Assembly (NCBI RefSeq): GCF_015689175.1
Contig: NZ_CP065047.1
Location: forward strand, 2,542,001 to 2,606,000
Origin: Mycobacterium kubicae
Lineage (GTDB): Bacteria > Actinomycetota > Actinomycetes > Mycobacteriales > Mycobacteriaceae
DNA length: 64,000 bases
Reading direction: 5' to 3'
The first letter of the stretch is position 1. Each line of letters starts with the position of its first letter. The notes beneath the pieces were generated by a model. It ran no database searches and had not been told where the DNA came from. It worked only from the letters and a program-made list of their open reading frames with translations. The position numbers and the translations under genes are program-made. Shown piece by piece: positions 8,536 through 19,101 of the stretch.

Positions 8536-8833
8536 GACAACTAGTATCGGTGGAGTTTCTGAGTGTGCTCTGTGTGACGCACCTGTGACGCCGCTTTGTT
8601 TCGGTTCGGCCACTCATAGCTGCTACACAGCCTATGCCGAACCACAACTGGCGATCTTGCGGCATGATTTCAGGTTGGGGAATGTCTGTAGGGCCGAGCA
8701 GACAACTCGAGAACTCGGCGTACTCAGACGGAAGGGCCGCGCCGGTCAGGTTGACCAGGCCGGCGGAACGCTCAAGTGCACCGCAACCACATAGCCGCGA
8801 CTGGCTGGCAGCGTGAAGGGAGGGGAGCGGCAG
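8536..8833. other. divergent intergenic region between ABC exporter and kinase
   Basis: 298 bp with the start codons of the two genes at its ends. A GATACT hexamer on the minus strand near 8543-8548 lies about seven bases before the exporter GTG and could be its -10. The kinase start has a strong purine-rich ribosome site (GGAGGGGAGCGG, 8819-8830). I see no clear operator or RNA gene. Confidence 0.4.
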
Positions 8834-10918
8834 ATGGACGATCAATCCGGCGGTACCCGGCGTCTCAACTCAGGCCGGCGGTTGTTGAGCAACCCAGGTC
8901 TGGCGCGAGCGGCGCTGCGAGCGGGCTTTCAGTCACTGCCGTCGGCCACCGTCGCGCACTTCCTGCGCCGCGTCCCGCCGGTGAACTCGACGCCCAATGC
9001 CGAAGTTCCGCCCGTCCCGGCCAGCCCCGCGAAGCCTGAGCGGGAAGGCAGTACGCCGCGCCTGGAGATGGATCGGGGCGCGTGCATCGCCGGATACACG
9101 ATCCTGCGGCGGCTGGGCGCCGGCGGCATGGCCGAGGTCTATCTGGCATTGCATCCCCGGTTGCCACGCCGCGACGTCATCAAGGTTCTGGCCGAGGCGA
9201 TTACGGCCGACAGCGAATTCCGGGAGCGGTTCAACCGGGAAGCCGACTTGGCCGCGACGCTGTGGCACCCGCACATCGTCGGCGTTCACGATCGCGGTGA
9301 ATTCAACGGTCAGCTCTGGATTTCCATGGATTACGTGGAGGGCACCGACGCCTCCCGACTGGTCAAAGAGCGCTACCCCGACGGCATGCCGACCGATGAG
9401 GTGTGCGCGATCCTGACCGCGGTGGCCGGTGCGCTCGACTACGCCCACGACCGCGGACTGCTGCACCGCGATGTCAAGCCCGCCAACATCCTGCTCACCC
9501 ATGTCGACGACGACGATCGTCGAATCCTGTTGGCGGATTTCGGCGTAGCGCGGCACCTCGGGGACATCAGCGGCATCACCCAGACCAACGTCGCGGTGGG
9601 CACCGTCGCCTACGCGGCGCCTGAACAGCTGGCGGGTGGCAATATCGACGGCCGCGCCGATCAATACGCGTTGGCGGCCACCGCTTTTCACCTGCTGACC
9701 GGGGCGCCGCCGTTTCAGCATCCCAATCCGATCGCGGTGATCAGCCAGCACCTGCACGACGACCCGCCCCGGCTCAGCGAATACCGCCCGGAACTGGCGC
9801 ACCTCGACGACATCTTCTTCCGGGCGCTGGCGAAGAACCCCGAGGACAGGTTCGAGCGGTGTCGGGCGTTTTCGGCCGCGGTCCGCGAACAGCTGGCCAG
9901 CGTGGCCGAGGACGCGGTCGACACCGAGCATGAAATCCAGGAGCCGGCTGGCAAACGCCGCATCCTGGGGGGGCTGCACCAGAAGTTCTCGGCGCGCACC
10001 CGGGTGGCCGCCGCGCTGGTCTGTGCGGTGCTGATCGCGGTGGCCGCGACCTGGTCGACCCTCTACACCATTCAGACCGATCCGACGCAACCCAAACCGG
10101 CGCTGGCCGCCCGACCCGGAGATCCCGCGGCGAACCCGGCCACACCCGTTGCCGGACCGCCCGCGCGCGTCCTCGACGGCACCTACCGGTTGAACTACGA
10201 CCGGTCCAAGCGCACAACGAACGGCGTGCCAGTCCGGCACGACGGCGCCGACACCAATTGGTGGGCGTTCCACTCGGTGTGCACCGCCAACGGGTGCGCG
10301 GCCAGCGGTGTCCAGCTCGACGACACCAATCACCAAGTCGTGAGCACCGCCGACGGTGGTCAGACCAACGCGCTGCGCTTCATCGCGGGGTACTGGCAGG
10401 GCACTCCGCAGCAGGCGCGGGTGGGCTGCAAACAGCCGAACGGGCCGGTGCGGGCGACTCAGCAGGAAACGGTCGCGTGGTCGCTGGCGCCGCAGTCCGA
10501 CGGCACGCTGCGCGGCGTCGAGACCGAGACCGTGGTGAGCAACGAATGTGGTGCCCAGGGCGCGGTGTTGCGGGTGCCCGTGGTCGCCACCCGGGTCGGT
10601 GACGTGCCGCCGGGCATCAAGTTGGCCGATCCAGCGCAAACGCTGAGCGCGCCCACCTCGCCGGCCCGCAAGCCGTCACCGCCGGTCCTCGGCGGGGTGT
10701 GCAGCGACGCGGACAAGCTGGGCTACGACCAGACCAGCAACGAGCAGGTGGTTTGCGAAGGCAACACCTGGGACAAGGCGCCGATCACCACCGGCGTGCA
10801 CGCTGCGGGCTCGTCGTGCGACCGGCCCGACATCCCGGTGTTCGCCATGTCCGCGTCCAACGACGGCTACCTGCTCGAATGTGACCCGGTCACCCGGATG
10901 TGGAACCGCCACCACTAG
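8834..10918 (+). CDS. transmembrane Ser/Thr protein kinase (PknF-like) with Cys-rich extracellular domain
   Basis: 694 residues from ATG 8834, chosen for the GGAGGGG ribosome site. An unusual basic N-terminal extension of about 80 residues precedes the kinase. Kinase motifs are intact: glycine loop LGAGGMAEV, Lys117 (VIKVL), catalytic [10 protein letters not shown] with Asp213, DFG at 235-237, and YAAPEQ. A single membrane helix ([16 protein letters not shown]) spans about residues 391-413. The extracellular part of about 280 residues has at least seven cysteines ([37 protein letters not shown]), suggesting disulfides and ligand sensing. Kinase sequence details ([19 protein letters not shown]) closely follow PknF. 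Its divergent neighbour is an FHA-ABC exporter, the known type of PknF partner. Confidence 0.9.
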   Translation: MDDQSGGTRRLNSGRRLLSNPGLARAALRAGFQSLPSATVAHFLRRVPPVNSTPNAEVPPVPASPAKPEREGSTPRLEMDRGACIAGYTILRRLGAGGMAEVYLALHPRLPRRDVIKVLAEAITADSEFRERFNREADLAATLWHPHIVGVHDRGEFNGQLWISMDYVEGTDASRLVKERYPDGMPTDEVCAILTAVAGALDYAHDRGLLHRDVKPANILLTHVDDDDRRILLADFGVARHLGDISGITQTNVAVGTVAYAAPEQLAGGNIDGRADQYALAATAFHLLTGAPPFQHPNPIAVISQHLHDDPPRLSEYRPELAHLDDIFFRALAKNPEDRFERCRAFSAAVREQLASVAEDAVDTEHEIQEPAGKRRILGGLHQKFSARTRVAAALVCAVLIAVAATWSTLYTIQTDPTQPKPALAARPGDPAANPATPVAGPPARVLDGTYRLNYDRSKRTTNGVPVRHDGADTNWWAFHSVCTANGCAASGVQLDDTNHQVVSTADGGQTNALRFIAGYWQGTPQQARVGCKQPNGPVRATQQETVAWSLAPQSDGTLRGVETETVVSNECGAQGAVLRVPVVATRVGDVPPGIKLADPAQTLSAPTSPARKPSPPVLGGVCSDADKLGYDQTSNEQVVCEGNTWDKAPITTGVHAAGSSCDRPDIPVFAMSASNDGYLLECDPVTRMWNRHH

Positions 10919-11007
10919 GCAGTCCGCCGGCCCGCGAGCGTGCGTGTCTGTTCAGTAACACGCCGGTGGGAGCGGCATTCTGCGCACGCTCGCGCGCGGA
11001 ACAAAGG

Positions 11008-11030
11008 TTGTCGGTACCTGGTTCTACCCT
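11008..11030 (+). promoter_or_regulatory. RecA-independent DNA-damage (PafBC-type) promoter of uvrB
   Basis: TTGTCGGTA (11008-11016), eight bases, then TACCCT (11025-11030) matches the TTGTCRGTG-N8-TANNNT promoter described for the LexA/RecA-independent mycobacterial damage response. The uvrB ATG begins 7 bases after the -10 (six bases between), so the transcript is probably leaderless. Confidence 0.75.
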
Positions 11031-11036
11031 GGTGCT

Positions 11037-13193
11037 ATGGCCTTCGCCACCGAACACCCAGTAGTCGCGCACTCGGAATACCGCGCGGTCGAGGCGGCCG
11101 TACGCACCGGCCGCCCGTTCGAGGTGGTCAGCCCGCACGCACCGGCCGGCGACCAGCCCGCCGCCATCGACGAGCTGGAACGACGCATCCGCGCGGGGGA
11201 GCGCGACGTCGTGCTGCTGGGCGCTACCGGCACCGGGAAGTCGGCGACCACCGCCTGGCTGATCGAACGGCTGCAACGGCCCACCCTGGTCATGGCGCCC
11301 AACAAGACGCTGGCCGCTCAGCTGGCGAACGAACTGCGCGAGATGTTGCCGTACAACGCGGTCGAGTACTTCGTGTCGTACTACGACTACTACCAACCCG
11401 AGGCATACATCGCCCAGACCGACACCTACATCGAAAAGGACAGCTCGATCAACGACGACGTCGAGCGGCTGCGGCACTCGGCGACCTCGTCACTGCTGTC
11501 GCGTCGCGACGTGGTGGTGGTGGCCTCGGTGTCCTGCATCTACGGCCTGGGTACGCCGCAGTCCTACTTGGACCGGTCGGTCGAGCTGCAGGTCGGCATG
11601 GAGGTACCGCGCGACGGGTTGTTGCGGCTGCTGGTCGACGTGCAGTACACCCGCAACGACCTGTCGTTCACCCGCGGATCGTTTCGGGTGCGCGGGGACA
11701 CCGTGGAGATCATCCCCTCCTACGAGGAGCTGGCGATCCGGATCGAGTTCTTCGGCGACGAGATCGAGGCCCTGTACTACCTGCACCCGCTGACCGGCGA
11801 GGTGATTCGCCAGGTCGAGTCGCTGCGGATCTTTCCCGCCACTCACTACGTGGCCGGGCCGGAGCGGATGGCGCAGGCGATCTCCTCCATCGAGCAGGAA
11901 CTCGCCGAGCGGTTGGCCGAATTGGAGTCGCAGGGCAAGCTGCTGGAGGCCCAACGGCTGCGCATGCGCACCAACTACGACATCGAGATGATGCGCCAGG
12001 TCGGGTTCTGCTCGGGCATCGAGAACTACTCGCGCCACATCGACGGTCGCGGGCCGGGATCGCCGCCGGCGACACTGCTGGACTACTTTCCGGAAGATTT
12101 CCTGCTCGTCATCGACGAGTCGCATGTCACCGTGCCGCAGATCGGCGGCATGTACGAGGGCGACATGTCGCGCAAGCGCAACCTCGTCGAATACGGATTC
12201 CGATTGCCCTCGGCGGTGGACAACCGGCCGCTGACGTGGGAGGAGTTCGCCGACCGGATCGGGCAGACGGTGTATCTGTCGGCGACTCCCGGCCCGTACG
12301 AGCTGAGCCAGTCTGCCGGTGAGTTCGTCGAGCAGGTGATTCGCCCGACCGGTCTGGTCGATCCGAAGGTGGTGGTCAAGCCGACCAAGGGCCAGATCGA
12401 CGACTTGATCGGCGAGATTTGCAAACGCACCGACGCCGACGAGCGGGTGCTGGTCACCACGTTGACCAAGAAAATGGCCGAGGACCTCACCGATTACCTG
12501 CTCGAGATGGGTATCCGGGTGCGCTACCTGCATTCCGAGGTCGACACACTGCGGCGGGTGGAGCTACTGCGGCAGCTGCGGTTGGGCGACTACGACGTGC
12601 TGGTCGGCATCAACCTGCTGCGAGAGGGACTGGACCTGCCCGAAGTGTCGCTGGTGGCCATCCTCGACGCCGACAAGGAAGGGTTCCTGCGCTCCACCCG
12701 CAGCCTGATCCAGACCATCGGCCGTGCCGCCCGCAACGTCTCGGGTGAAGTGCATATGTACGCCGACAAGATCACCGACTCGATGAAAGAGGCCATCGAC
12801 GAGACCGAGCGCCGCCGCGCCAAGCAGATCGCCTACAACGAAGCGCACGGCATCGACCCGCAGCCGCTGCGCAAGAAGATCGCCGACATCCTCGATCAGG
12901 TGTATCGAGAGGCCGACGACACCGACGTCGAGATCGGCGGGTCCGGACGCAACGCCTCCCGCGGCCGACGGGCCCCCGGTGAAGCCGGTCGGGCGGTCAG
13001 CGCCGGGGTGTTCGAGGGACGCGACACCACCAGCATGCCGCGCGCGGAGCTGGCCGACCTGATCAAAGATCTCACCGAGCAGATGATGGCCGCCGCGCGC
13101 GACTTGCAATTCGAGTTGGCGGCGCGGTTCCGCGACGAAATCGCCGATCTGAAAAAGGAATTGCGCGGGATGGACGCGGCCGGCCTGAAGTGA
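11037..13193 (+). CDS. uvrB: excinuclease ABC subunit UvrB
   Basis: 718 residues. UvrB is the damage-verifying helicase of nucleotide excision repair; it is loaded by UvrA and recruits UvrC. Visible features: Walker A GATGTGKS at residues 62-69, the DNA-clamping beta-hairpin with aromatic residues ([12 protein letters not shown]), DESHVTVPQ (helicase motif II), the helicase C-terminal motifs ([16 protein letters not shown]) and the C-terminal UVR motif that contacts UvrC ([20 protein letters not shown]). The ATG lies at the predicted transcription start, so translation is probably leaderless. The stop overlaps the following MFS gene by 4 bp (GTGA), implying cotranscription of efflux genes with uvrB. 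Position matches Rv1633. Confidence 0.97.
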   Translation: MAFATEHPVVAHSEYRAVEAAVRTGRPFEVVSPHAPAGDQPAAIDELERRIRAGERDVVLLGATGTGKSATTAWLIERLQRPTLVMAPNKTLAAQLANELREMLPYNAVEYFVSYYDYYQPEAYIAQTDTYIEKDSSINDDVERLRHSATSSLLSRRDVVVVASVSCIYGLGTPQSYLDRSVELQVGMEVPRDGLLRLLVDVQYTRNDLSFTRGSFRVRGDTVEIIPSYEELAIRIEFFGDEIEALYYLHPLTGEVIRQVESLRIFPATHYVAGPERMAQAISSIEQELAERLAELESQGKLLEAQRLRMRTNYDIEMMRQVGFCSGIENYSRHIDGRGPGSPPATLLDYFPEDFLLVIDESHVTVPQIGGMYEGDMSRKRNLVEYGFRLPSAVDNRPLTWEEFADRIGQTVYLSATPGPYELSQSAGEFVEQVIRPTGLVDPKVVVKPTKGQIDDLIGEICKRTDADERVLVTTLTKKMAEDLTDYLLEMGIRVRYLHSEVDTLRRVELLRQLRLGDYDVLVGINLLREGLDLPEVSLVAILDADKEGFLRSTRSLIQTIGRAARNVSGEVHMYADKITDSMKEAIDETERRRAKQIAYNEAHGIDPQPLRKKIADILDQVYREADDTDVEIGGSGRNASRGRRAPGEAGRAVSAGVFEGRDTTSMPRAELADLIKDLTEQMMAAARDLQFELAARFRDEIADLKKELRGMDAAGLK

Positions 13194-14632
13194 CGGAGGC
13201 AGAGAGCCGGACCGGTAGTTGGCGCGAACTGCTCGGGCGATATCTGGGCACCGCCACCGTGCTGGCCGGCGGTGTCGGACTGTATGCGACCAACGAGTTC
13301 CTGACCGTCAGTCTGCTGCCTAGCGCAATCGCGGAAATTGGCGGCGCCCGGCTGTATGCGTGGGTGGTCACCCTCTACCTCGTCGGCTCCGTCGTGGCGG
13401 CAACCACCGTCAATACGGTGCTGCTGCGCTTCGGCGCCCGTAGGTCATTTCTGCTGGGGCTGTTGGTCTTCGCCAGTGCCAGCGTCATCTGCGCTGTGGC
13501 GCCGAATATGGAGGTGTTGATCGCCGGCCGCGCCTTGCAAGGGGTTGCCGGCGGTCTGCTTGCGGGCTTGGGATACGCGCTGATCAACTCTGCGCTGCCC
13601 AAATGGCTGTGGACCCGCGCCTCAGCGCTGGTATCGGCGATGTGGGGTGTGGCAACCGTGATCGGACCCGCTGCGGGTGGTCTGTTCGCGCAGTTCGGGC
13701 TGTGGCGGTGGGCGTTCGGCGCCATGGCGGTCCTGCCGGTGCTGATGGCGATCCTGGTGCCGCTCGCCCTGCCCGCCGGCCCCACGGAGCGTGGTGGCCC
13801 GGCGGCTACGGTTTCCAGGCCCACCGCCACGGGAGTGCCGGTGTGGTCGCTGCTGTTGGTGGGCGCCGCGGCGTTGGCGCTCAGCGTTGCGCAGTTGCCG
13901 CGCAACGGCATGGCGACCGCCGGATTGCTCTCGGCGGGCTTGCTCTTGGTCGGGGCGGCGGTCGTGGTGGACCGGCGCAGCACCGCAGCGGTCCTGCCGC
14001 CCAGCGTGTTTGGTTCCGGGCCGTTGCGCTGGATTTACCTGACCATGGCGGTGCAGATGATGGCGGTGCTGGTCGACACCTACGTGCCGCTGTTCGGTCA
14101 ACGGCTGGGGCATTTGTCGCCGGTCGTGGCCGGGTTCTTGGGTGCGGCCCTGGCCGTCGGCTGGACGGTCAGCGAGATCGCGAGCGCGTCGTTGAACAAC
14201 CCACGGCTGGTTGGATACGTCGTCGCGGTCGCCCCGCTGGTGATGGCCGCAGGGCTGGCCCTGGCGACGCTCACTCAACGCGGCGACGCGCCGGTCGGGG
14301 TTGTGGTCGTCTGGGCGCTGGCGTTGTTGATCGCCGGAACGGGTATCGGGATGGCCTGGCCACACCTTTCCGTGCAGGCAATGGAGTCGGTCGATGATCC
14401 GTCTGAGAGCGGGGCCGCCGCCGCGGCGATCAACACGGTGCAGGTGATCTCGGCCGCCATTGGCGCGGGCGTGGCCGGCGTCGTGGTCAACCACGCACCG
14501 GGCGGTGAACTGGCCGCGGCTCGCTGGATGTACGGGGTGTTCGCGGTGCTTGCCGCGGTCGGGTTCGTCGCTTCGGCGAAGGCGAGCCGGCGCAATCGAC
14601 ACGCCCGGACGCCCCATACGGTGTATGGGTGA
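13190..14632 (+). CDS. major facilitator superfamily efflux protein (Rv1634-like), copy 1
   Basis: 480 residues, start GTG overlapping the uvrB stop (GTGA). About 12-14 hydrophobic segments fill the protein, beginning after the cytoplasmic [13 protein letters not shown]. The MFS motif-A-like region ([13 protein letters not shown]) and the [20 protein letters not shown] segment point to the drug:H+ antiporter class. The substrate is unknown. It corresponds in position to Rv1634. The following gene is a close paralogue that overlaps it by 4 bp, so both are likely expressed from the uvrB promoter. Confidence 0.88.
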   Translation: MTEAESRTGSWRELLGRYLGTATVLAGGVGLYATNEFLTVSLLPSAIAEIGGARLYAWVVTLYLVGSVVAATTVNTVLLRFGARRSFLLGLLVFASASVICAVAPNMEVLIAGRALQGVAGGLLAGLGYALINSALPKWLWTRASALVSAMWGVATVIGPAAGGLFAQFGLWRWAFGAMAVLPVLMAILVPLALPAGPTERGGPAATVSRPTATGVPVWSLLLVGAAALALSVAQLPRNGMATAGLLSAGLLLVGAAVVVDRRSTAAVLPPSVFGSGPLRWIYLTMAVQMMAVLVDTYVPLFGQRLGHLSPVVAGFLGAALAVGWTVSEIASASLNNPRLVGYVVAVAPLVMAAGLALATLTQRGDAPVGVVVVWALALLIAGTGIGMAWPHLSVQAMESVDDPSESGAAAAAINTVQVISAAIGAGVAGVVVNHAPGGELAAARWMYGVFAVLAAVGFVASAKASRRNRHARTPHTVYG

Positions 14633-16035
14633 CCTACACGGCCAGTGAGACCGGTAGTTGGCGTGAGCTGCTCGGCCAGCATCTGGGTACGGCCACGGTC
14701 CTGGCAGGTGGCGTTCTGCTCTACTCCACCAACGAATTTCTCACGGTCAGCATGCTTCCGACCATCGTCACCGACATCGGCGGTGGTCGGCTGTTCGCCT
14801 GGGCCACGACGTTGTATCTGGTCGGTTCGGTGGTCGCGGCGACCGTCGTCCATCCGATGCTGCAGCGCATCGGGGCACGATCGTCCTATCTGGTCGGGTT
14901 GGGCGCGTTCGCGCTCGCCAGCGCGGTGAATGCGGCGGCGCCCAGCATGGAGATCCTGGTCGCCGGACGCACGTTGCGCGGTGTGGCGGGTGGGCTGCTG
15001 GCCGGCCTCGGGTATGCCTTGATCAACTCCGCGTTGCCGCGTTCGCTGTGGACCCGGGGCTCGGCGCTGGTTTCGGCCATGTGGGGTGTGTCGACGCTGA
15101 TCGGACCGGTGGCCGGCGGGATCTTCGCGCAGCTCGACCTGTGGCGGTGGGCCTACGCCGCAATGGGCGTCATCGCTGTAGTGATGGCGCTGTTGGTGAT
15201 GACCGTGCTGGACCGCGCTGAAGTCGACTCGACTGGAGACCAACCGGCGCCACCCGTCCGGAAGGTGCCCATCTGGTCACTGCTGCTGATGGGCGCGGCC
15301 GCACTGGTGATCAGCGTCGCGTCGCTTCCCGACAACTTGCCCGGCACCTTCGGGCTGCTCGCCGCCGGTGCCGTCTTGATCGCCATCTTCGTGCTGATGG
15401 ATCGGCGCATGCATGTTGCGGTGTTGCCGCGCAATGTCTTCAAGCCGGGACCGTTGAAGTGGATCTACTTGACCATGTCCGTACAGATGGCCGCGGCGAT
15501 GGCCAACATCTTCGTGCCGTTGTTCGGTCAGAAACTCGCCGACCTGAGCCCGGTCGAGGCCGGTTTTCTCGGTGCGGCGCTCGCCACGGGGTGGACGATC
15601 GGTGAGATTGTCAGCGCTTCGATCACCGATCAGCAAGTGATCAAGCATGCAGTGGCGGCCGCACCGCTCGTGATGGCGGCGGGCCTGGGGCTGGGCGCGG
15701 TGACGCAGCGCGCGTACGCCCCGCTCGGGTTCGTGGCCCTGTGGGCCCTGGCTCTACTGATTACGGGGGCAGGCATCGGGATCGGGTGGCCCCACCTTGC
15801 CGTGCGGGCGATGGGCTCCGGCGACGACCCGGTGGAAAGCAGTGCGGCAGCAGCGGCCATCAATGTCGTCCAACTGAGCTCAGCGGCAATCGGCGCCGGG
15901 CTGGCGGGAGCTGTGGTCAATGCCGCCCCGGGAGGGGAGGTGGTGGGAGCCCGCTGGTTATACGCGGTATTCACCGCGCTGGCCGCCCTCGGGTTCATCG
16001 CCTCCTACCAGGCGGCGCACCGACACAGTACGTAG
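14629..16035 (+). CDS. major facilitator superfamily efflux protein (Rv1634-like), copy 2
   Basis: 468 residues from GTG 14629, overlapping the previous stop by 4 bp. It aligns with copy 1 along its length: [64 protein letters not shown] and the C-terminal SSAAAAAINVVQ all recur with substitutions. It is therefore a tandem duplicate that has diverged. M. tuberculosis, as I recall it, has one MFS gene here. Function inferred as proton-driven export; specificity unknown. Confidence 0.88.
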   Translation: MTYTASETGSWRELLGQHLGTATVLAGGVLLYSTNEFLTVSMLPTIVTDIGGGRLFAWATTLYLVGSVVAATVVHPMLQRIGARSSYLVGLGAFALASAVNAAAPSMEILVAGRTLRGVAGGLLAGLGYALINSALPRSLWTRGSALVSAMWGVSTLIGPVAGGIFAQLDLWRWAYAAMGVIAVVMALLVMTVLDRAEVDSTGDQPAPPVRKVPIWSLLLMGAAALVISVASLPDNLPGTFGLLAAGAVLIAIFVLMDRRMHVAVLPRNVFKPGPLKWIYLTMSVQMAAAMANIFVPLFGQKLADLSPVEAGFLGAALATGWTIGEIVSASITDQQVIKHAVAAAPLVMAAGLGLGAVTQRAYAPLGFVALWALALLITGAGIGIGWPHLAVRAMGSGDDPVESSAAAAAINVVQLSSAAIGAGLAGAVVNAAPGGEVVGARWLYAVFTALAALGFIASYQAAHRHST

Positions 16036-16047
16036 GTCGATCCGCGA

Positions 16048-17640
16048 TCACCGCGTCGATTTCACGACCTGCGAATAGTGGAACTGCCACCGTTCGACGA
16101 TGCGGAAACCCAAGTAGCTCGGGAACTGGTAGACCGGGGCACGTCCGAAAGCCGAGCCCGGCGGAAGTGACTGCCCCACCTGGCGATCCGGCAACGCCTT
16201 GTCGCGGTTGGTGATCGTCCACAACGTCGGGCACTTGTTGATCTTGGCCGTCGTCAGCCACACGGCGATGTGACCGTCCCACAGTGCGCCCACCTTGGGT
16301 CCGTACACGCCGCGTTCCACGTCGATCAGGGAACGGAACGCGGCGGGGCGGGTTGCCAGCAGCGCACGGATCGGCCCGGGCTTCCACGGCACGGTGTTGT
16401 CGACAAGCAAGCAATCACCCGGCGTGGCGTGAGCATTGATGAGGTCGGCGACCTGGCTGTAGTCCCAGCCCTCCTTGGCGTACGGCCCGCGCTGGGTGAA
16501 GTAGTAGTTCGGGAAGGCGGCGCCGGCGAACACGATGACGAGACCGGCCACAAGCCATGGCTTTCGGGCGATCGTGACGATGCACAACGCCAGCACCACG
16601 GCGGCCGCCGGAGCGGTGAGGATCAGGTAGCGGGGGTAGTACATCGGCTCGACGGTCACCGAGTAGATGAGGACCACGGCGTTGGGAACGACGATCCATG
16701 CCGTGGCTATCAACAGGAGCTGACGGGTGCCGGCGTCCGGTCTGCCGCCCCTCCTCGCCGCAACCATATGGACGGCGACCGCCGCCACCACGGCCACACC
16801 GGCCAGGATGGCGAACGGGACGCTGTGATCGAAATACTGCCGGTGCACGACGTCGAGAAAGAGATTGCGGGTCAGACCACCGATCCAGCCGACCTGCCAC
16901 ACCTGGCCGTGGGCGAACAGCGCGAAGGGTGTCATGGCGCCAAGGGCGATCACGGAGGTTACCAACCACCACAGGAACGGCGATTTGCGTGCCTTCGCGT
17001 GGGTCAGCAGCGGCAGCATCACGGCATGCACCGGCACGAGCAGCCCCAAGTGGATGCTGATCAGGATCGACAGCATCAGCGCGAACGCGTACGCCACCCA
17101 CAACCGCGCCCGATTGCGCCGCGCCGCGGCGACAAACAGTACGGTCACCCACACGGCGGCCGCCACCAACAGTGCCGAGGAACGAGCTTCGATGCCCGCC
17201 CACGTCACCCGCGGCAGAATCGCGAAAACGGCACCGGCACAAAGCGAGAGGGTTCGCGCGGACGCCGGTGGTGCCAGTTGTCGGGTGAAGACCACCACAC
17301 CGGCCGCGGCGGCTCCGATCGCCAGAGAGCTCGGGACGCGAGACCAGAACTCAGTCGGCGGGAAGATGGCGAACCAGCCATGCATCAGCAGGTAATAGAA
17401 ACCGTGTACGGCGTCGATGTGGCCCAGCAACTTCCACAGCTCGGGCAGGGTGCGACTGGCCGCTGCGGAAATGGTGGCGCCCTCGTCGAACCACAACGAC
17501 GGCCGGCTCGCCCAGGCGCCGCTGATCACAGCCGCCAGCACGCCAATGACTAACGGGTCGCGCAACCGTCCGGGCGGCTCCGGCGGAGTATTTCCGTCAT
17601 CGACGGCCGGCTCGGGCTGCTCAACGGTGGAAACGGACAT
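16048..17640 (-). CDS. polyprenol-phosphate mannose-dependent mannosyltransferase (Rv1635c-like)
   Basis: About 530 residues from ATG 17640, chosen because AAGGTGA precedes it; an in-frame GTG at 17652 is the alternative. Multiple membrane helices and the early extracytoplasmic segment SLWFDEGATISAAASRTL (acidic residues after the first helix) are typical of GT-C glycosyltransferases. The position between the MFS gene and the Rv1636-like gene identifies it with Rv1635c, reported to add the first mannose cap to lipoarabinomannan using a decaprenyl-phosphate mannose donor. The C-terminal soluble part (AHATPGDCLLVDNTVPWKPG) is also as in that family. It acts at the outer face of the plasma membrane. 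It converges with the MFS genes, 12 bp apart. Confidence 0.85.
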   Translation of the reverse strand: MSVSTVEQPEPAVDDGNTPPEPPGRLRDPLVIGVLAAVISGAWASRPSLWFDEGATISAAASRTLPELWKLLGHIDAVHGFYYLLMHGWFAIFPPTEFWSRVPSSLAIGAAAAGVVVFTRQLAPPASARTLSLCAGAVFAILPRVTWAGIEARSSALLVAAAVWVTVLFVAAARRNRARLWVAYAFALMLSILISIHLGLLVPVHAVMLPLLTHAKARKSPFLWWLVTSVIALGAMTPFALFAHGQVWQVGWIGGLTRNLFLDVVHRQYFDHSVPFAILAGVAVVAAVAVHMVAARRGGRPDAGTRQLLLIATAWIVVPNAVVLIYSVTVEPMYYPRYLILTAPAAAVVLALCIVTIARKPWLVAGLVIVFAGAAFPNYYFTQRGPYAKEGWDYSQVADLINAHATPGDCLLVDNTVPWKPGPIRALLATRPAAFRSLIDVERGVYGPKVGALWDGHIAVWLTTAKINKCPTLWTITNRDKALPDRQVGQSLPPGSAFGRAPVYQFPSYLGFRIVERWQFHYSQVVKSTR

Positions 17641-17947
17641 GATGCCTGTCACCTTAAGGTTCCCGCGATGATCCTGGTCACCAGCCGTCCGGCCGGTGCG
17701 TCGCCGGTCAACGGGCCCACCGCCTAGTTGTCATCTCGGTGAAATCCAAATGTACTGCGTTATAACCGGTTTCGCCCAACGACCGCCGCGCCGCTCACTC
17801 CGTCCGGGCCTGGGCCGTCGATACCGAGCAGCGGCCGGGCAAAAGCGGGATTGCGCCACGCCATGGCGGTGTGGTTAATCTGACCAATAATTCAGCAGGC
17901 AACGCGATACTGTCTTGGGTTGGCTGAGCAACGACACTGGAGGGTAT
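17641..17947. other. divergent intergenic region with candidate stress-protein promoter
   Basis: 307 bp with no gene. A TACTGT hexamer at 17908-17913 could be the -10 of the universal stress gene, giving a leader of about 27 nt; no good -35 is visible. An AACCGGTT palindrome lies at 17764-17771 in a locally AT-richer stretch. Nothing else recognisable. Confidence 0.35.
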
Positions 17948-18388
17948 ATGGGCGCCTATCAAACCGTGGTCGTAGGGACCGACGGCTCGGACTCCTCGAT
18001 GCGCGCGGTAGAGCGGGCAGCCCGGCTGGCGGGAGCGGACTGCAAGCTGATCATCGCCTCGGCGTACCTGCCTCAGCATGAGGATTCTCGAGCCGCCGAC
18101 GTCCTGAAGGACGAAAGCTACAAAGTCACGGGCACGGCGCCCATTTACGAAATTTTGCACGACGCCAAGGAACGGGCGCACAACGCCGGCGCGAGGAACG
18201 TCGAGGAGCGGCCGATCGTCGGTGCTCCGGTCGACGCACTGGTGCACCTGGCCGAAGAAGAGAAGGCCGATCTGCTGGTGGTCGGCAACGTCGGGCTGAG
18301 CACGATCGCGGGCCGGTTGCTGGGCTCGGTGCCCGCCAACGTCTCCCGCCGCGCCAAGGTCGACGTGCTGATCGTGCACACCACCTAA
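17948..18388 (+). CDS. universal stress protein (Rv1636/TB15.3-like)
   Basis: 146 residues from ATG 17948, preceded by GGAGGG (17940-17945); the frame opens earlier at 17915 but the family begins MGAYQTVVVGTDGS. The UspA fold is evident: VVVGTDGSDSS at the nucleotide-binding start, and the late GNVGLSTIAGRLLGSV phosphate-binding loop (G-2X-G-9X-G type) followed by SRRAKVDVLIVHTT. Length matches Rv1636, which has been reported as an abundant cAMP-binding universal stress protein. It may buffer cAMP; the window also encodes a cyclase (34310-35230) and a CRP-like site. Confidence 0.92.
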   Translation: MGAYQTVVVGTDGSDSSMRAVERAARLAGADCKLIIASAYLPQHEDSRAADVLKDESYKVTGTAPIYEILHDAKERAHNAGARNVEERPIVGAPVDALVHLAEEEKADLLVVGNVGLSTIAGRLLGSVPANVSRRAKVDVLIVHTT

Positions 18389-18395
18389 ACGGCCG

Positions 18396-19073
18396 CTACC
18401 AACCGCGTTCGCGCCATTCGGCGAGGTGGGGGCGTTCCTCGCCCAGCACCGTGTCGTCCCCGTGGCCGGGGTAGATGACCGTCGAGTCGTCGTACACGTC
18501 GAACACCCGGGTGGTCACGTCGTCGAGTAACTGAGTGAAGTCTCCGGGCTGCCACGTCTTGCCCACGCCGCCGGGGAACAAGCAGTCGCCGGTGAACAAT
18601 TGGGTGACCCCGCCGGCGGCCGGACCGGTCAAGGCCAGGGCGATCGACCCGGGCGTGTGGCCGCGCAGGTGAATCACATCGAACGTCAGCTCACCGATCT
18701 GCACCGTGTCACCGTTGGCCAGCAAACGGTCTGGTTTGACCGGCAGCGGCTCGGCGTCGATCTCGTGGGCGGCTGTCGGGGCCCCGGTGGCCTCGGCAAC
18801 GGCTGCCAAGGCCTGCCAATGGTCGAAGTGCTGATGGCTGGTGACGATCAGCGTCAACTTGGGCGCGTACCGGCGGATCAGGTCGATCAGCACGTCGGCG
18901 TCGTTGGCGGCGTCGATCAGCAGTGTTTTGCCGGTCGCGGAACATGTCACCAGGTAGGCGTTGTTGTCCATGGGGCCCACCGACGCCTTGAGGATGGTGG
19001 CGCCCGGCAGGGTGCGCCGGGCCGCGGTACCGGGGTCGACATGTCCGGTGTAGTTGTCGTCCAGGGCAGTCAT
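18396..19073 (-). CDS. metallo-beta-lactamase fold hydrolase, glyoxalase II-like (Rv1637c-like)
   Basis: 225 residues from ATG 19073 ([15 protein letters not shown]). The metal-binding signature HQHFDH is clear, with further ligands in [16 protein letters not shown] and PGHGDDT, so a dinuclear metal site is expected. Glyoxalase II hydrolyses lactoyl-thiol esters; in mycobacteria the thiol could be mycothiol, but the substrate is not known from sequence. The ATG lies 7 nt after a TAACCT -10 on the minus strand, so the mRNA is probably leaderless. It is divergent from uvrA with 83 bp shared upstream. Confidence 0.88.
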   Translation of the reverse strand: MTALDDNYTGHVDPGTAARRTLPGATILKASVGPMDNNAYLVTCSATGKTLLIDAANDADVLIDLIRRYAPKLTLIVTSHQHFDHWQALAAVAEATGAPTAAHEIDAEPLPVKPDRLLANGDTVQIGELTFDVIHLRGHTPGSIALALTGPAAGGVTQLFTGDCLFPGGVGKTWQPGDFTQLLDDVTTRVFDVYDDSTVIYPGHGDDTVLGEERPHLAEWRERGW

Positions 19074-19080
19074 ATGGGTC

Positions 19081-19086
19081 AGGTTA
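19081..19086 (-). promoter_or_regulatory. -10 element of the glyoxalase II-like gene
   Basis: On the minus strand TAACCT (19086-19081) is followed by seven bases and the ATG at 19073, the geometry of a mycobacterial leaderless promoter. The -35 is not recognisable. Confidence 0.5.
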
Positions 19087-19101
19087 CTGGTCTGCGCTCG
19101 C

